64,000 bases of DNA from Alentia gelatinosa (lineage: Eukaryota; Annelida; Polychaeta; Phyllodocida; Polynoidae), in assembly GCA_950022655.1 (NCBI GenBank), contig OX465584.1, positions 6,953,694 to 7,017,693 of the forward strand. Reading direction: 5' to 3'. The first letter of the stretch is position 1. Every line of letters starts with the position of its first letter. The position numbers and the translations under genes were made by a program. The notes below the pieces were generated by a model. The model was not told the DNA's origin. It saw only the letters and a list, made by a program, of their open reading frames with translations, and did no database searches. Shown piece after piece: positions 1-12,330 of the stretch.

Positions 1-679
1 AAACAGGGATGCCAGTTGGGATGAGGAAAAAATTCCTACATGGGGACTGAGACCAGTCCATGTATCACCTAAAACGCATATTGTTTAGGGGAATTCCCAT
101 CACTCTCATAGCAGATCGTTGAGCATTGACTGGCAGTATAGGATATCAAGGATATCTGCTAGGTGAATGGGTCTATGTGTAGTTCTGCACTAAATAAAGT
201 ACTCTTCAAAGAAAATCATGTAAAAACTGCTACCACACATTATCAGTTCTATATTCTGCAAAATATCTTTATAAGTTCATTAGGCACTCCTATGGTTTCT
301 TTTAAAAAAAAGAAAAAAAGAAAAAAGAAATTTAAACTTGGGGTAAGGCTTCAATAACTCTATTCTCACATCACATATCAGTATACTAGTTTGCCCTTGT
401 CCATAAGAGCATTTCCTACAGGAACCCCGCCACCCTACAGCTCTAGGTTGGAACACTGTGATCCATAGACCCCTGTAACTGAGTGTGCTGGGGGTAGCTG
501 ATTTAAGAATTTTGAGAGATTACAGAAAAAGTATATAAAAGATTTATATTATAAATAACCAGGAGTCTATATGGTTTTCTAAATATATATAATTTCTTGA
601 AATTATCATCTGATTTAAATTCAAATATAAATCCTATGTGTGGGCAAAGTCCTACAAATTGGCATCCCTGACTACAAGT

Positions 680-954
680 TTGTTTTGTTTTGTTTGTTTG
701 GTTTGATTTTACGTCCAGTCAACCATTATAGGTCCTTTCCAGACTTTCTCAAGGTTCTTTTACACCACTAGGGTGGTGATCGAATCTATGTGATGAATTC
801 AGGTAGAAATCTCACCCCTACACATCTACCGAGGTGAAAGTTCTTTTACTCCCCACACCACATAGACATGGTATGAGAAGGATGGCGAACCCACAAAATC
901 TTGCACCCTTGGGGTTACAAGTCCAGTTCTCTAACCACTGAGCTAACTCCCCAC
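680..954 (-). mobile_element. tRNA-derived SINE, full copy with 14-bp target duplication
   Basis: Read on the - strand it starts with a tRNA-like head (A box around GTTAGCTCAGTGGT) and ends in a TTTG/CAAA-type tail at 680-700. The flanks carry a perfect 14-bp direct repeat CCCTGACTACAAGT at 666-679 and 955-968, the expected mark of LINE-driven insertion. This copy lacks the strong B box of other copies. Confidence 0.85.
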
Positions 955-1729
955 CCCTGACTACAAGTGCCAAGTGGTCCATCGACAGGCCTGACCTTAG
1001 CCTGATCTAGGCTTGATCTAGCCTGATCTAGGTATGGTCGAGCCGAAGCTGAATCCAGAGAAGAATCCTAGTTACCATTTCATCTTTCATTGTTTGATAC
1101 AGAATATTTGTAAAAACTTTGTTGGAGTTCTTACATTTCGAGAACTGTTTTCTTTTTATGAAACAGAGATGCCAGTGTGGTCTAGAAAAAAAGAAAAAAG
1201 TTCGGAAAATACCCCAATCCTGATTATATCCACTATTTATCTCTAACATGATCCAAGACTTTGTACACTAGCTAAACCCGGAAACCCGAAAATAACTGGA
1301 AAATTGGGATCTCCATTTCTAGCATCTAAAAAGTATTGTAACTAACAAAAGATATGTTCAAACATATGTTAATCCATCACAAAGCTCTAAAGTCAAACTT
1401 TTGTTATTGTTTTTATCGGCTTGTGATAGAGGTGTTATAGCCACGTCTTCATAATCTTTTCAAAGCTCTAGTAGGGAGTGGCACCTGTGCAGGCGTGTTG
1501 GAAGTTGCTGATAGTTGAAAAGTTTGCCGCCGGTTGGCACTCCGGCTAAGGACAGAGTGTGACATTTGAGACCTGTATAAAGGTTATGCCGCATCCGTTC
1601 CCCATTCCTCACTTATTCCTTACCTCCTTCCTCCTCAAATACTCAGTATACAAAAACGCCACTTAACCTTTCCTCCATAGCACCTTTTAAAGTGTGAACT
1701 CAACTGCCTGGTTGAAAATACATGACTAT

Positions 1730-2135
1730 TGGTATCTTTCTTTGCTATATCCGATTAAATAACATGATCTTATGGAGTATTACTAGACACATTGACATTG
1801 GTATCTTTCTCTCCTATATCAGACTAAACTACATGATATTATGAAGTATTACTGGTACATATTGACATTGGTATCTTTCTTTGTTATAACCGATCAAACT
1901 ACATCTTATGAAGTAGTACTAGCATATATTGACATATATTGACAGGAACAAAGTTTGAGTGAAAATCGTCAGTCGTCAATTTATTTAGTCGTTTCTTTCC
2001 CTCTTGAATGATATTATGAAGTATTACTAATACACATTGACATGGGTATCTTTCTTTGCTATAACCGATTAAACTAGATCTTATGAAGTATTACTGGCAC
2101 ATATTGACATTGGTATCTTTCTTTGCTATATATTC
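1730..2135. repeat. Minisatellite, ~70-bp unit, about 5 copies
   Basis: Units share GGTATCTTTCTTTGCTATA followed by an AAACTACATGAT-like segment and GAAGTATTACT. Spacing is about 69-70 bp, with one interruption between about 1925 and 2040. No gene is adjacent. Confidence 0.8.
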
Positions 2136-2261
2136 AAACTGTTCTACGAAGCCTTCAATATCACACTGCACTTATCTGGAACTCACAAGACCCGGAGACT
2201 AGGTAAATTGACTCACTATATCACTTCAAAAAACACCAACGACAGACTTTACAACTACAAA

Positions 2262-2582
2262 TTTTGTTTGTTTGTTTGTTTGGGTAGTTTGACGTCCAAT
2301 ATATTCTATTAGACTTACTTTGGGTTGACTGAATCTATCAAATGAATTCAGGTAGAAATCCCTACCCCTACATATTTACCAACGTGAGAGTTCTTTTACT
2401 TCCCACACCACATAGACATGGTATGAGACGGATTGGCCTTTGATATAGCAGTAAATCTACCACTGCTGGGGGGTGAAGGAGAAAAGTGGCTGCAGTAGGA
2501 CTCAAATCAATGAAGTCTGACAACCTTGGTATTACGAGGACAGTGCTCTTTACCAATGAGCTAACTCCCCCCCCCCCCCCCC
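2262..2582 (-). mobile_element. tRNA-derived SINE
   Basis: The tail (TTTG)n is at the left, the body has the shared ACCACATAGACATGGTATGA block, and the tRNA-like head runs into a C homopolymer at about 2568-2583. The sequence after it (2584-2690) is a 5' extension also seen at 30303-30410 and 41480-41583, so some SINE copies carry a longer head. Confidence 0.8.
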
Positions 2583-2984
2583 CGGTCACTTTTGTTATGC
2601 TTGTGTGCAAGCATATCCTGTCTGCACCACGAGGAGGCAAGGTGACCAAGTGGGTAATTGCTGTCCACCCCAGCAGACCACTCCCTCGGGTGACATTTTG
2701 TGTCCTTGTACTTGTTTACGTGAATAAAGAAAAAAAATCCTATGCCATGTTTGTAGTGTGTCAGACGGGACCTTATAACCAGAGGTTGATGCGTAGTAAT
2801 ATGTTAGCATCAGTGAGTGTATTACGACGTCAACCTCTAGTGGTTTACAGAGCCGGCTATCTACAAAACCATCATATCTATTATCCATCTTCTCTAATAA
2901 ACTATACCCAAGAATTGCCATATTTACGGGTATGTCTCTAAGGAATATTTGTTTGGTCTATAGCACAAAGGGACTTTTTTCCCT

Positions 2985-3130
2985 GTATACCATGGCTTTG
3001 GAGACGTATACCACAGATCTGAATCTATATACCCTGGTTATGGTATCTGACAGGTCTTAAACAATGGGTAGTGGTTTACTGAGTCCCCATATATTCTCAA
3101 TGGGTACTTCGTATACCATGGATTATAAGT
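2985..3130. repeat. Dispersed repeat family 'ATGGGGACTCAGTAAA' (also 43815-44000, 53640-53845)
   Basis: The family has variants of 'tggtatacaaagtacc' and 'atggggactcagtaaacc', in short tandem or inverted arrangement. Copies in HEATR1 introns at about 43815-44000 and 53640-53845 are two- to three-fold tandem. Its origin is unknown to me. Confidence 0.55.
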
Positions 3131-5069
3131 GTCAATATACTTAATCTATGACAGTTAATACCAACAACTAACCACTCTGTTAACTGGTTTAACGAGTTAA
3201 GATGTCGTGCACTAGAAACTATGTCCTTATTTAAGAAGCAACTAAAGTCTTATCTGTAATTTTTGCATATTTCTGAAACATAGTATTGTTGTGTGCTCCT
3301 TAATAAGTTCTGACTAAATCATTCTAATCCATCATCATCTTACTATCTTGAAATATTTTGCTGTTCAACTTTTTGACTTCGGTGTAAATTTGTTATGTAC
3401 TATCACATTGATTGCTACAACAAACCTACATCTGAAAAACTCATGCTTTTTGTGAGAGATACTTTACACTAATGAAATAAAAATTTAAAAAAAAAACAAC
3501 AAAAAAACTTTAGGCCACTGTAGCGCGAATCAAGGAAGTAACACTTAGGATCTGGACATAGTCTAGAGTTCTGTCAAGTTTTTTTTTTTATAAATAATGT
3601 ATGTTTGTTTAAGCAATTCTCAATATGCCAAGTCGACGGGAATATTATTATGATGAGGAGCGTGACCATTAGTTTTAGTCAAGATGTTTCACACCTGTAT
3701 TATTGCAAACCGTACTGTTGCAAGCCTAACAATTTCAAGCCTTCTAAGCCGTACATTGCAAACCTAAAAATTAACTTGGCAAAAATTGGTTTTGCTTTGG
3801 ATGTTTGTGTGCTAATTGAACACCCTTCATTGACTGCACAATAGTTTTAAGTCGTCAATAAATTTTCATTTTTGATAACGAAACCGTAGGGTGATAATGT
3901 ATATTTATGAGTAAATGCACGAAAAAATATACAACTATAATATAGATAAAAATCATGTATTAAACCATGTTATTTGCCCGATTGTAGTTTATTTTTTCTC
4001 GCCCAGTTTATCATTTCATCATGTCATTATTTGTACCTTTGGATTACTACCCAGACGATGCGTTCCATGCTCTCCCCTACCCCGTGTCCTGCCTACTCTA
4101 CAATTCAACAGGTGGGTTCTTAGATGTCGTGTCTGAGGTCATGACCTTATGTCGTACTTCTAACTAAGAAAACACGAACCCTGGCTCAGAAACTTGAGCG
4201 ATGTAGCTTCACCTATACTACAAAAGTTGGCATCAATTCACCTAAAGTACAGGTGCATTCCATAACTCCAAATGAGAGCATGACCAATCTACTCAGGTTT
4301 CTATAAATACAAAAAGTATGTCAATGCCTAACTACATTTAATTTGCTGTTAAATGGTAGAAACCCCCCGAACTTGGATACAAGAAAATAAGAATGGAAAA
4401 CAGTTTAGACTCCCATTGTGGACTGCCGCATTGAATTTCTAGCAGAAATTAATTTGCTGTTGTTTTGTAAAAACAATCACAGGGCATAATGTGATTAAAA
4501 AAATGTAGTGCTAAGGATATCTCGTGATTGGTAAAGGGAACTTGTAGTTCTAATCATTCCAGGCATATGTAAGTTATCATAATTCGTGGCCAGAGTACGC
4601 ACCTGTCATTTTCGCAAAACAAAAAGTTTCAGGTTACTAGAACTTGACATATACATTGTAAGGCTGTGTACATGTGGAGTTGACGCCATTGTTAGCCTTA
4701 ACTCTAGAGAATAGACAGGGGTCAAAAGAGGTATTCAACTACTTAAATGCTGAAAAGAACCAGAACAATGGATTTGCCATGGTATATCTTGTTATATCTT
4801 CAGAGATGACAGTTCCCTTCAGGGAAAAAAGTGGAAATATTTTTCATGCGAAATTTTCTGCCTCAGAGAGACCGGTAAAAAAATTGATAATATGTCCTTG
4901 TCGGCCATGGCATTGGGCTGAGGGTCTGTTGGGAGATCAAAAACACCGTTTTATTGGTGTAAATAAGGCTATATCAATCTTATCTTTGTTTGAGGCAAGG
5001 AAAAGCAATTACATATACTGAATATGAAAAAGTGGATTTCCACGGAAAAGTGTAAAAACTGACATCTCT

Positions 5070-5235
5070 GTGATAATCTTACAGTGTCGCAATATGTCGT
5101 ACCTCCTTTGTCGCGATATGTTGCGCATGATCATATGTGTACTTTTTCGCAATGCCGTGTGTATATTTTGGTGCTCCACCACCACGACACCTTGAGATCT
5201 AGTGCTGGCATATTGTGATCTTTCGCGGCAAGAAT
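5070..5235. mobile_element. MITE-like element, 'cagtgtcgcaatatgtcg' family
   Basis: The internal block contains CAGTGTCGCAATATGTCGTA and GGTGCTCCACCACC. Other copies lie at 13655-13736, 15515-15900 (interrupted), 18645-18915 and 22538-22815. The best-preserved copy (22538-22815) starts with CTGGTTCCACCAACA and ends with the rough inverse, suggesting terminal inverted repeats and a non-autonomous DNA transposon. Confidence 0.6.
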
Positions 5236-7530
5236 GTGACACAGGTGCTCAATCAGACCATTGCATCACGGCAAATATGCACACATATGCACAAATATAT
5301 ATTGAATATATTATATACATCTAGTATTAATTAGCCTTGGTCTCACTCATAAATATCTAAATTGACGCATTATGCAATGGCTGGCAGAAAGCTTTGATTT
5401 GAGCTGTCTGTTTCCTGTATTTAATAACCATTCACACTACAAGTGCCTTTACAATAGCTCTGGACTCCACATAATGGATCTGATCTTCACTTCATAGTGT
5501 CTACAATATTTACCTTATACAAAGTCTGACTAACTTAAGCATGTATATATGCATATAAATAAAACACTTTTGAGATACTTTATATTGTATACATATAAGT
5601 TTTAGATAAGCTTTTTTTCTAAAATAGTGTATTCTCTTTTTTTGTAGTGTAGCTCTAATCCATGGATATTTTGGGTCGTATTGCAAACTTGGTAACAGTC
5701 TAAGACTCGAATGTGCATATATATTTTATCATCTGATGATGTGATACACATATCACACACAACAAACTTCATCCCATGGTGCAAAAGAAAGGTATTTCAA
5801 ACATTACAGTTTCGTTTTAATAGATTCTCCTTTCTGTTAAGGTAGGGGGAATAGCAGAGGCTAAAAATAGTAGGAAAGCCTACATTGATATACCCAGACA
5901 ACTAGCTTCCTTAAAATGGGTGCTGCGTGCACCTTCTAAAAAAACAATGACTCACCAGACATGTACCGTCGATTCAACAGTGCGCCACATTGTTAACACT
6001 AGATAGAGATTCTAACATCTATCCAAGCCTTGCTACACAAATATGGAGTAAATGTTCATCTATTACAGTTAGGACTGAAAAAGTCGAAACAAAGTATTCG
6101 AAGCACAATATCTCCAGTACCATGGGATCTTTTTAGGTCTTGGTACCACACCCATGCCCCTCCCCTCGTATACTTGTTACTTGGCCTAGTTATAACACAT
6201 CAAGTGTTTTATATTCTTAGTGATTTCTCTCTTGTGAGACTAATACTTTATAATCTAAACTATCCTCACGCCTACTTATTACTGCCCTGTATGATAGACA
6301 TACCTCAAAATGAATTTGATTGCATACATTTAAAATTTCTTTTGACATTTTGGTATATTGTTATCTTTCATGTGAGAAAGAAAGTCCCCTCGAAGTCGAG
6401 ACACAGGTAAATGCGTGGTGGACTTGGGTCTCCCAAAGTAAAGTTATGACTCATGATATAAGTCCAATCGGGATCCTAATGAAGAATTAAAGGTAAAGGT
6501 GTGTTTAACTACATCACACTATTAATGGTTTGCGTAACTGACATATTTACACAAATATACTGGTTATATCCCATGTAAAAAATGTAGATTCACTAGTTAT
6601 AAACAAGACCCAACGGGGTGCTTCATCATGCCTATTAATTCCTTTTATCTATTGGCCCAGTGCCATTCCATACGTTTCATTGCATGACAGATAGGTCACG
6701 GTGTCTCCGTGTATACATGGGTTCCTGTCTAGTTAAAATCATGGGTGGGTGCTAATACGAGATCGTAGAAGTTAAAAACCGAGAGTAGTATATGAAATAG
6801 GACTTTGGGTCAGGTAATCGAAACATGTCCTGTTGTGTTTTGGTCCTGTTTGTTCATCTTGAACATAACTTAAGTATATGTTCACCAATTATAATTCCAT
6901 TTATTCAAGTTGGACACTTCCAAGTAGAATGGAAGTCAATCATATTTGACAAATTTTCTATCAAAACTATTGAAAGTGATGTGTAAATGAAATGTAACCT
7001 GGATCTAGTTAAAAAAAAAAAAATAGAACCTCAGATGTTGTGCCCACAAGCCAATGCTAATTTCTAACATTAGACGTTCATTGAAGAACTCAAAACATAA
7101 ATTTTTCTTATTAGTATTACAAAGTTATACTTCTGATTAATCTTTCCACATAGGCTATTATGCATAACTTATTGTAGTTTATTTCGTCGTTTTGGATATG
7201 GAAATATCTACGGCAGCTCATTCTGTATGCATTACATAAATAACATTATGTACCAATCGTCAGAGAAACACTTAAAACAATGTAAACAACAGTGTTATAC
7301 TAACTATAGTAACCTGATACCATTCCAATGTTTGTCACCAATTGAACAACATCCTTAAAACTATAAACTTCAACAATTCTAGTTATTCATAGAACGCATG
7401 TAACTAAGCCTACGAACTAACATAATTTAGCACTCGCGTCAAGTATGGCCAAAATAGTTGTACTCCGAGAAAAATCAATACACAGGAGTGCAGGTCATGG
7501 GTGGGGAGATAGCTAGAAAGCAGAGCATAC

Positions 7531-7596
7531 TTGTCTTTCGCTGAGCGATGTGATCTCTGATTGTAGTTCATGGAGCTGTTTTTGTAGGCCAGTATT
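7531..7596 (-). CDS. Candidate 66-nt exon of an unidentified gene, coiled-coil-like
   Basis: On the - strand an acceptor (tctttacag) precedes 22 codons reading NTGLQKQLHELQSEITSLSE plus RQ, followed by a GTATGC donor. The heptad-like spacing of Leu/Ile and the Glu/Gln/Lys content look like coiled coil. It is in phase 0 on both sides and joins cleanly to the candidate 33-nt exon at 7780-7812. I do not recognise the protein and found no further exon, so this may be a fragment of a gene whose other exons I missed, or chance. Confidence 0.35.
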
Positions 7597-7779
7597 CTGT
7601 AAAGACAAAACGAGTCTAGTTTGCAATAACCTGGCTTGGAATCAAGGAGGACGGTGCACGAGCAACTATTGAAATCGAGCAAGGAAATCACAGTAGTCTG
7701 CACCACGGGCAGTGGTGGAAGCTGCAGCGGCCACCACTGGCAGTGATGCCGAGGCTGATGCAGCCGCAACTCTACATAC

Positions 7780-7812
7780 CTGAGGGTCGCCCTTCATCTT
7801 AGCCACCAGTAT
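7780..7812 (-). CDS. Candidate 33-nt micro-exon of the same unidentified gene
   Basis: Acceptor ctgtttag, then 11 codons reading ILVAKMKGDPQ, then donor GTATGT. It is phase 0/0, so it splices in frame to 7531-7596. The two exons are about 180 bp apart. Evidence is limited to splice signals, phase and residue composition. Confidence 0.3.
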
Positions 7813-10800
7813 CTAAACAGTATAAGAATAAATTTGTTATTCCAAACCGTCACAACTATTACCAAACACTATTTTCTAACGACAGGGGGTTTATTGATGG
7901 CTTAGAGTTGGTTATGAAGTAAACTGTACCGCATCCCCCGCCCCGGTCCACAACAACAACAGTCACTTACAGGACGGAATATTCTTCCTCCGGTTGACTC
8001 CTATCCCACGCTATGCTCAGTTTGCAACTGCATATCCTACCCCGAGAAAGTCGTATAAAATATAGCTAAAGGATTACTACAAAGCCCCCTATACTTTAAT
8101 GGTTTGTAGAAGGCCAATTATACACATACCAACGAAACATGACCACAACAAGCAAGTGCATAAACATGGTGATGGTGATGGTGAATCATTGATTGAAAAG
8201 GGTGCAAGTAACTTTAGAATACAACCTGATGGCTTTGTATCGCAACTTTCAGCTGCGCTTGGATATGGTCTAAATCCACTCTAGACATCCTTTGACATCC
8301 AGGACACTTCACCAACAACGTAAATCCCGAGTGTGTTCAGTATAAAGTAGAATCCAAGAATACTTCGGCAATATTATCCAACTTGTTTCGGTCTTCCGCA
8401 CGCTGAGGGTACAAAAACAAGCTTCGGGCCGATCACACAACTCCGCCGACACAAACTTATGCAAAGGTCATTCTTAGCCAGCTTATAGAATAAACACAAC
8501 TGTAAGAGGCTTATATAATTACGCTTTTAAGTTGTGGTACCATTCAAGAACTGTAAATATAAGAATTTGATCATAAATCTATTTATTACACAGAACTATG
8601 TTTCATAGTCCTCCGTACAAAAACGGTGATGAGGTCTAGAACATCAAGTCCAAGTCCCGGATGTAAGGAAAGATTTCTTACGTCTTTTGAAGAAGGAGTT
8701 TATAATTAAAGTATTCAAGTTTTGCCGACTCAATTTCAGGAACTCAAAACTTCATTAGATGGAGAATCTATGTCTAAAATATTGTTTTTCTTCGCTAAGA
8801 ATGTTTTAGCAGAGAGAACATCGGAATGTTCTTCCACCTGTCAGCGCAGTAATACACTGAGTGCTCCAAGAAATGAGGTCAGAAAATGGCAGCCTCCTGT
8901 TAGAAAGTAAACTTGCTGTCACAGACACACCGGTCTGCGCAATACACGCTCATTACTACTTCTGGTGTCGGCTCATTTGCTGTCAACACAGGCAAAATTC
9001 TTAATTAATACTCGTTACCAAGTAGGTAAGTTAGGACAACCTCTTATTTTCATAGTGACACTGGTATTAGTCGATAGTATGACACGAGATAGGTGATGTC
9101 TCCCCAATGAGCCAAAGTTGCATGTGGTTTCTCTGGACGAACTTGGGGTGAAAAGCAACCAGTCGCATCAACCTCTCTCCACAGAAATTCATTGACAAAT
9201 AAATATGGTCCCCGCCATCGAATAGGTTTACCATAGAGACATTTGTCACAACTGGTTGTGTCTGTAGTTCTTTATTTAACTATATTGATGATTTCCATGT
9301 AACTGAGCGCTTGAGTCACATGTGACAGTAGCCTAAGACTAAGTAGAGCCACCAGTCAACACTGGCGCTTTCTGCACTACTCAGCCTCTGCCATCAGATT
9401 AGCACGACTGTCAACCAGTGTCATGTACTTACTAGAACTACAGTTAATTGAAGTACCTTCCTTTGTACAATGTACTCGATGTCTTTGTTTGTTTGAGATT
9501 CGAATGCGAGATGTGGCTTCAGCTGTCATTTCTGATGCATTGTATTGTAATAGTAGTTGTAACTTGTACTGCGTTGTTTGTAGGCATTAATCCCAAGGCT
9601 AGGCTCTTTGGTATAGTAGTACAATCAATGCTCTATAGAGCCTTTGCAAGATATCTAATAGTAGTAGTAGTGATCGTTCTAATTTCACTAAAGGTGTACA
9701 TTTGGTGTACCTTACAGCTGGAGATATTGTGTTATGTAAAATATAGCGTCTATTCTTGTATCAATATCATGTGTCCTATTGTCAATAACACTATCAGTAC
9801 CCCTTTCGATACTGTATGATATTGATAGATGCGTAGATAGTTCTTAATTGATGATATGCCAGCTTATCAGTATGAATAGTTAAAGGAAGCTTATTTTAAA
9901 AAACAACACTGATGGTCATGTTTTTGGCATGCTTCCCAGTTATAATAATCGTAATTGCTCATCTCTAGTTTAAGTGACCAAACAAGTCCAATGAGAGTAG
10001 TTTTCTCCAACCAGATGAAGAGAGAATTAATTTGTTTTATAATTACACAAGGCAGCCTCAACTATCAGCGAGAAGGTTTTTATTCAGTTTTTACTTATGC
10101 GGGTTAAATGCTATTACAAAGAAACCTACGTTCAAATAGATGGCAAATTGTCTAGGCTAGAAAGGATATTCCATCATTGAACATTTTTGTACAACTAAAA
10201 ATCTTGACTTTCACCTTTGCCCTTGATAAGTACTCTAAAGAAGGTGTTTACTTGATATTAATTGTTTATTTTGCTATTTATATGAGGAATATATTTTTTT
10301 CTGCTAAACTGTTGTTATGCTGTATTAGTTCTTTATAAGGATTGCTTTACTATCAGTGAATATGAGGATCGATATTTATTTGCAGCTGAAGTACCTATTT
10401 AAATTGCCTTGTTTCTTGGTGTTGAGTGCTAAAGGAAAAGCTCTGCAAAGTTCCTCTTCAATCAGAATATACTAGTGAAGCCGCTGAAGGATTGCAGTCA
10501 GTATTATCATGAACTGTCAGAGTATGCAGTCCATGGTATTATTCAACAGTACCAAGACACTATAAAGCTTCTCTGTTGTGTCACCACTCCAACATTTGAA
10601 TATATATTGTCTTATTTTGATTTGTTTCTCTTTACTTTGGATCGACTTTAATCAGGTGCGTCGAATTCCTATTGAAAAGTACCCCAGGCCATTGTGTGAT
10701 AAGTGTGAGATCTATGTTCAATCTAGTACACTCCACTTGAATGTGTCGGCCTACTAACGTGATTAGGGAAATCAACCTGAACATGAACCCTCTTAAATCA

Positions 10801-11290
10801 TCTTAAATACATTTTGGATACTTAGTAGAAACTGAACAAGAGTTAGTGTTTATCGCTCGATGGACAGGTCGCGAATTACTGCGCGAGGCATTGGCCGAGC
10901 CTAGTGAGAAGCAGACCTGACCAGAGTGCAGTAAACAATAACACTGCTCACTCAAGTTCAGTTTAGTATTTATCCTACCCCATCTCCAATAATTCATTTC
11001 TTACCTGCGTGCAATAAATAACACTTTACTGCACGTTCGCCAGAATATACTCGGCCAATGTTAAGCCTATGGAGTTTTTTTATTAGGTAGGATAAAAATC
11101 TGGCCTGACATTAGAGGGTGGGGTAATCAGAGTAAATCAACAATTCTTGGAAGCTTGTCGATAGAATCAGGTCATGGTTACTGTGAATATGGTTTGTTTT
11201 CTTGCTATGAATGACACATGTCTTGGTAATGAAAATATCAAACATGTTTGATTCATAGTTACAGGCAACTCGCTGACAAATTGTCCCTCA

Positions 11291-11322
11291 GTGGGGGGGG
11301 GGGGGGGGGGAGGGGGGGGGTG
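11291..11322. repeat. Poly-G tract with quadruplex potential
   Basis: Two uninterrupted G runs (about 19 and 9) are separated by a single A. It sits just upstream of a SINE head. Comparable C runs occur at about 2568-2583 and 43249-43267. Confidence 0.8.
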
Positions 11323-11349
11323 AAAAGGGAGTGTTACAACAACTAAACG

Positions 11350-11665
11350 AACAGGGTGGGGAGCTAGTTCAGTGGTAAAGAGCACTGGCCTCGTAATCCG
11401 AAGGTTGTCAGACTTCATGGGTTTGGGTCCCACTGCAGCCTCTTTCCTCCTTCATCCCCATTAGTGGTAGATTTACTGCTATATCAAAGGCCATCCTTCT
11501 CATACCACGTCTATATTGTGTGGGAAGTAAAAGAACACTGAGATCGGTAAATGTGTAGGAGTGACATTTCTACTTAAATTCATCTCACAGATTCAGTCAA
11601 ACCCAAAGTAAGTCTAATAGAGTATATTGGGCGTTTAATTGCCCAAACAAACTAAATCTTAAGGT
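11350..11665 (+). mobile_element. tRNA-derived SINE
   Basis: The head reads GGGGAGCTAGTTCAGTGGTA (A-box-like), followed about 50 bp later by a B-box-like GGGTTTGGGTCC, the shared SINE body, and a tail ending CCCAAACAAACTAAA. A full-length copy in + orientation. Confidence 0.85.
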
Positions 11666-12164
11666 CAATTTGTCTGCGACTTCTGCAGTCTGACTTGCCT
11701 TTTTGAAACTCAGCATGCACATGTGCAGAAGTCGTTAAATCACTATATTTTTACACCATTATGGTGAATAATAAAAGTATATTTTTAGCCTTGAAAAACC
11801 TATATTTTGATTTTCAAAACCTATTGAAAACCTATATTGAGGAAGATGGAACTGGGAGGCCTGTAACAACCCCTATAATATGATGGCTCGTTAGTCTCCT
11901 TACACATGTTTGTAGTTGTACCTGATACCAAATTCTATCTGGGCTGCATCAGTGGCGCTGTATTCCCAGTGGATAATTCCCCTTATTAGCCACGCACTTC
12001 ACGTCTGTTGTAGTGTCACGTATGTATTTCATAGATCCCTTCAGAAGGCTCAGAGCCCAGTGTAGTGCCCCCTCCGGTGAGAATTCCACACAGTTGTAGC
12101 TAGGCGGGTCCCAGGTCCCTTCCCTGGAGTGAGTGTTAGTGCACCCATCAGTCACCAGATGGCA

Positions 12165-12330
12165 GGGTAGTGACGCCCTAGACGGGTCACCGGGCGAGTC
12201 GTTGTACGCGGGGTGTGGATGCGCGGCTCACAGCGTTAAGGCAGCTTCACACTCTGTCTCAGCGCGATGGAGTGCCGCATGCTCTACGCGTGGCACGCTC
12301 TGAGTGTGAACCAGGCGCTGAGGTGGCTCT
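12165..12330 (+). promoter_or_regulatory. CpG-rich patch, possible NUP50 promoter region
   Basis: This short stretch has many CpG dinucleotides compared with its AT-rich, CpG-poor surroundings and lies about 1.2-1.4 kb upstream of the first NUP50 coding exon. NUP50 must have at least one upstream noncoding exon, because an acceptor directly precedes the start-codon exon. I see no TATA box or initiator that would fix a start, so this is a weak positional inference. Confidence 0.25.

Larger units (their letters stand above)
1..7530. other. Intergenic stretch, repeats and no recognisable gene
   Basis: I find no convincing exon here. The content is two SINE copies (near 680-954 and 2262-2582), a ~70-bp minisatellite (1730-2135), a fragment of the 'gatgccagttgggg' repeat family at the very left edge and near 4790-5070, a TIR element near 5070-5235 and otherwise AT-rich sequence. 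The open frames seen (for example 2486-2941 and 6030-6410) lack family resemblance and splice context. Confidence 0.6.
7813..12165. other. Intergenic stretch, no recognisable gene
   Basis: Open frames at 8099-8284, 9067-9249 and 9448-9819 were read and show neither family resemblance nor convincing flanking splice sites. One SINE (11350-11665) and a G homopolymer tract (11291-11320) are the main recognisable items. Confidence 0.5.

Noticed and set aside
8099..8284. 61-aa + strand frame with HGDGDGESL
   Set aside because: A tttgtag acceptor-like site precedes it, but there is no partner exon and no recognised family.
9067..9249. 60-aa - strand frame (MTNVSMVNLFDGGDHIYLSM...) that reads somewhat protein-like
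   Set aside because: A possible terminal exon, but I could not place an upstream exon or recognise a family; too weak to list as a gene.
9448..9819. 123-aa hydrophobic frame
   Set aside because: Long runs of Val/Leu/Ile from T-rich sequence, no family resemblance, no promoter or splice context.
11355..11440. Functional tRNA genes at SINE heads
   Set aside because: Heads are degenerate, attached to a SINE body and tail, and repeated around the window; they are SINE promoters rather than tRNA genes.
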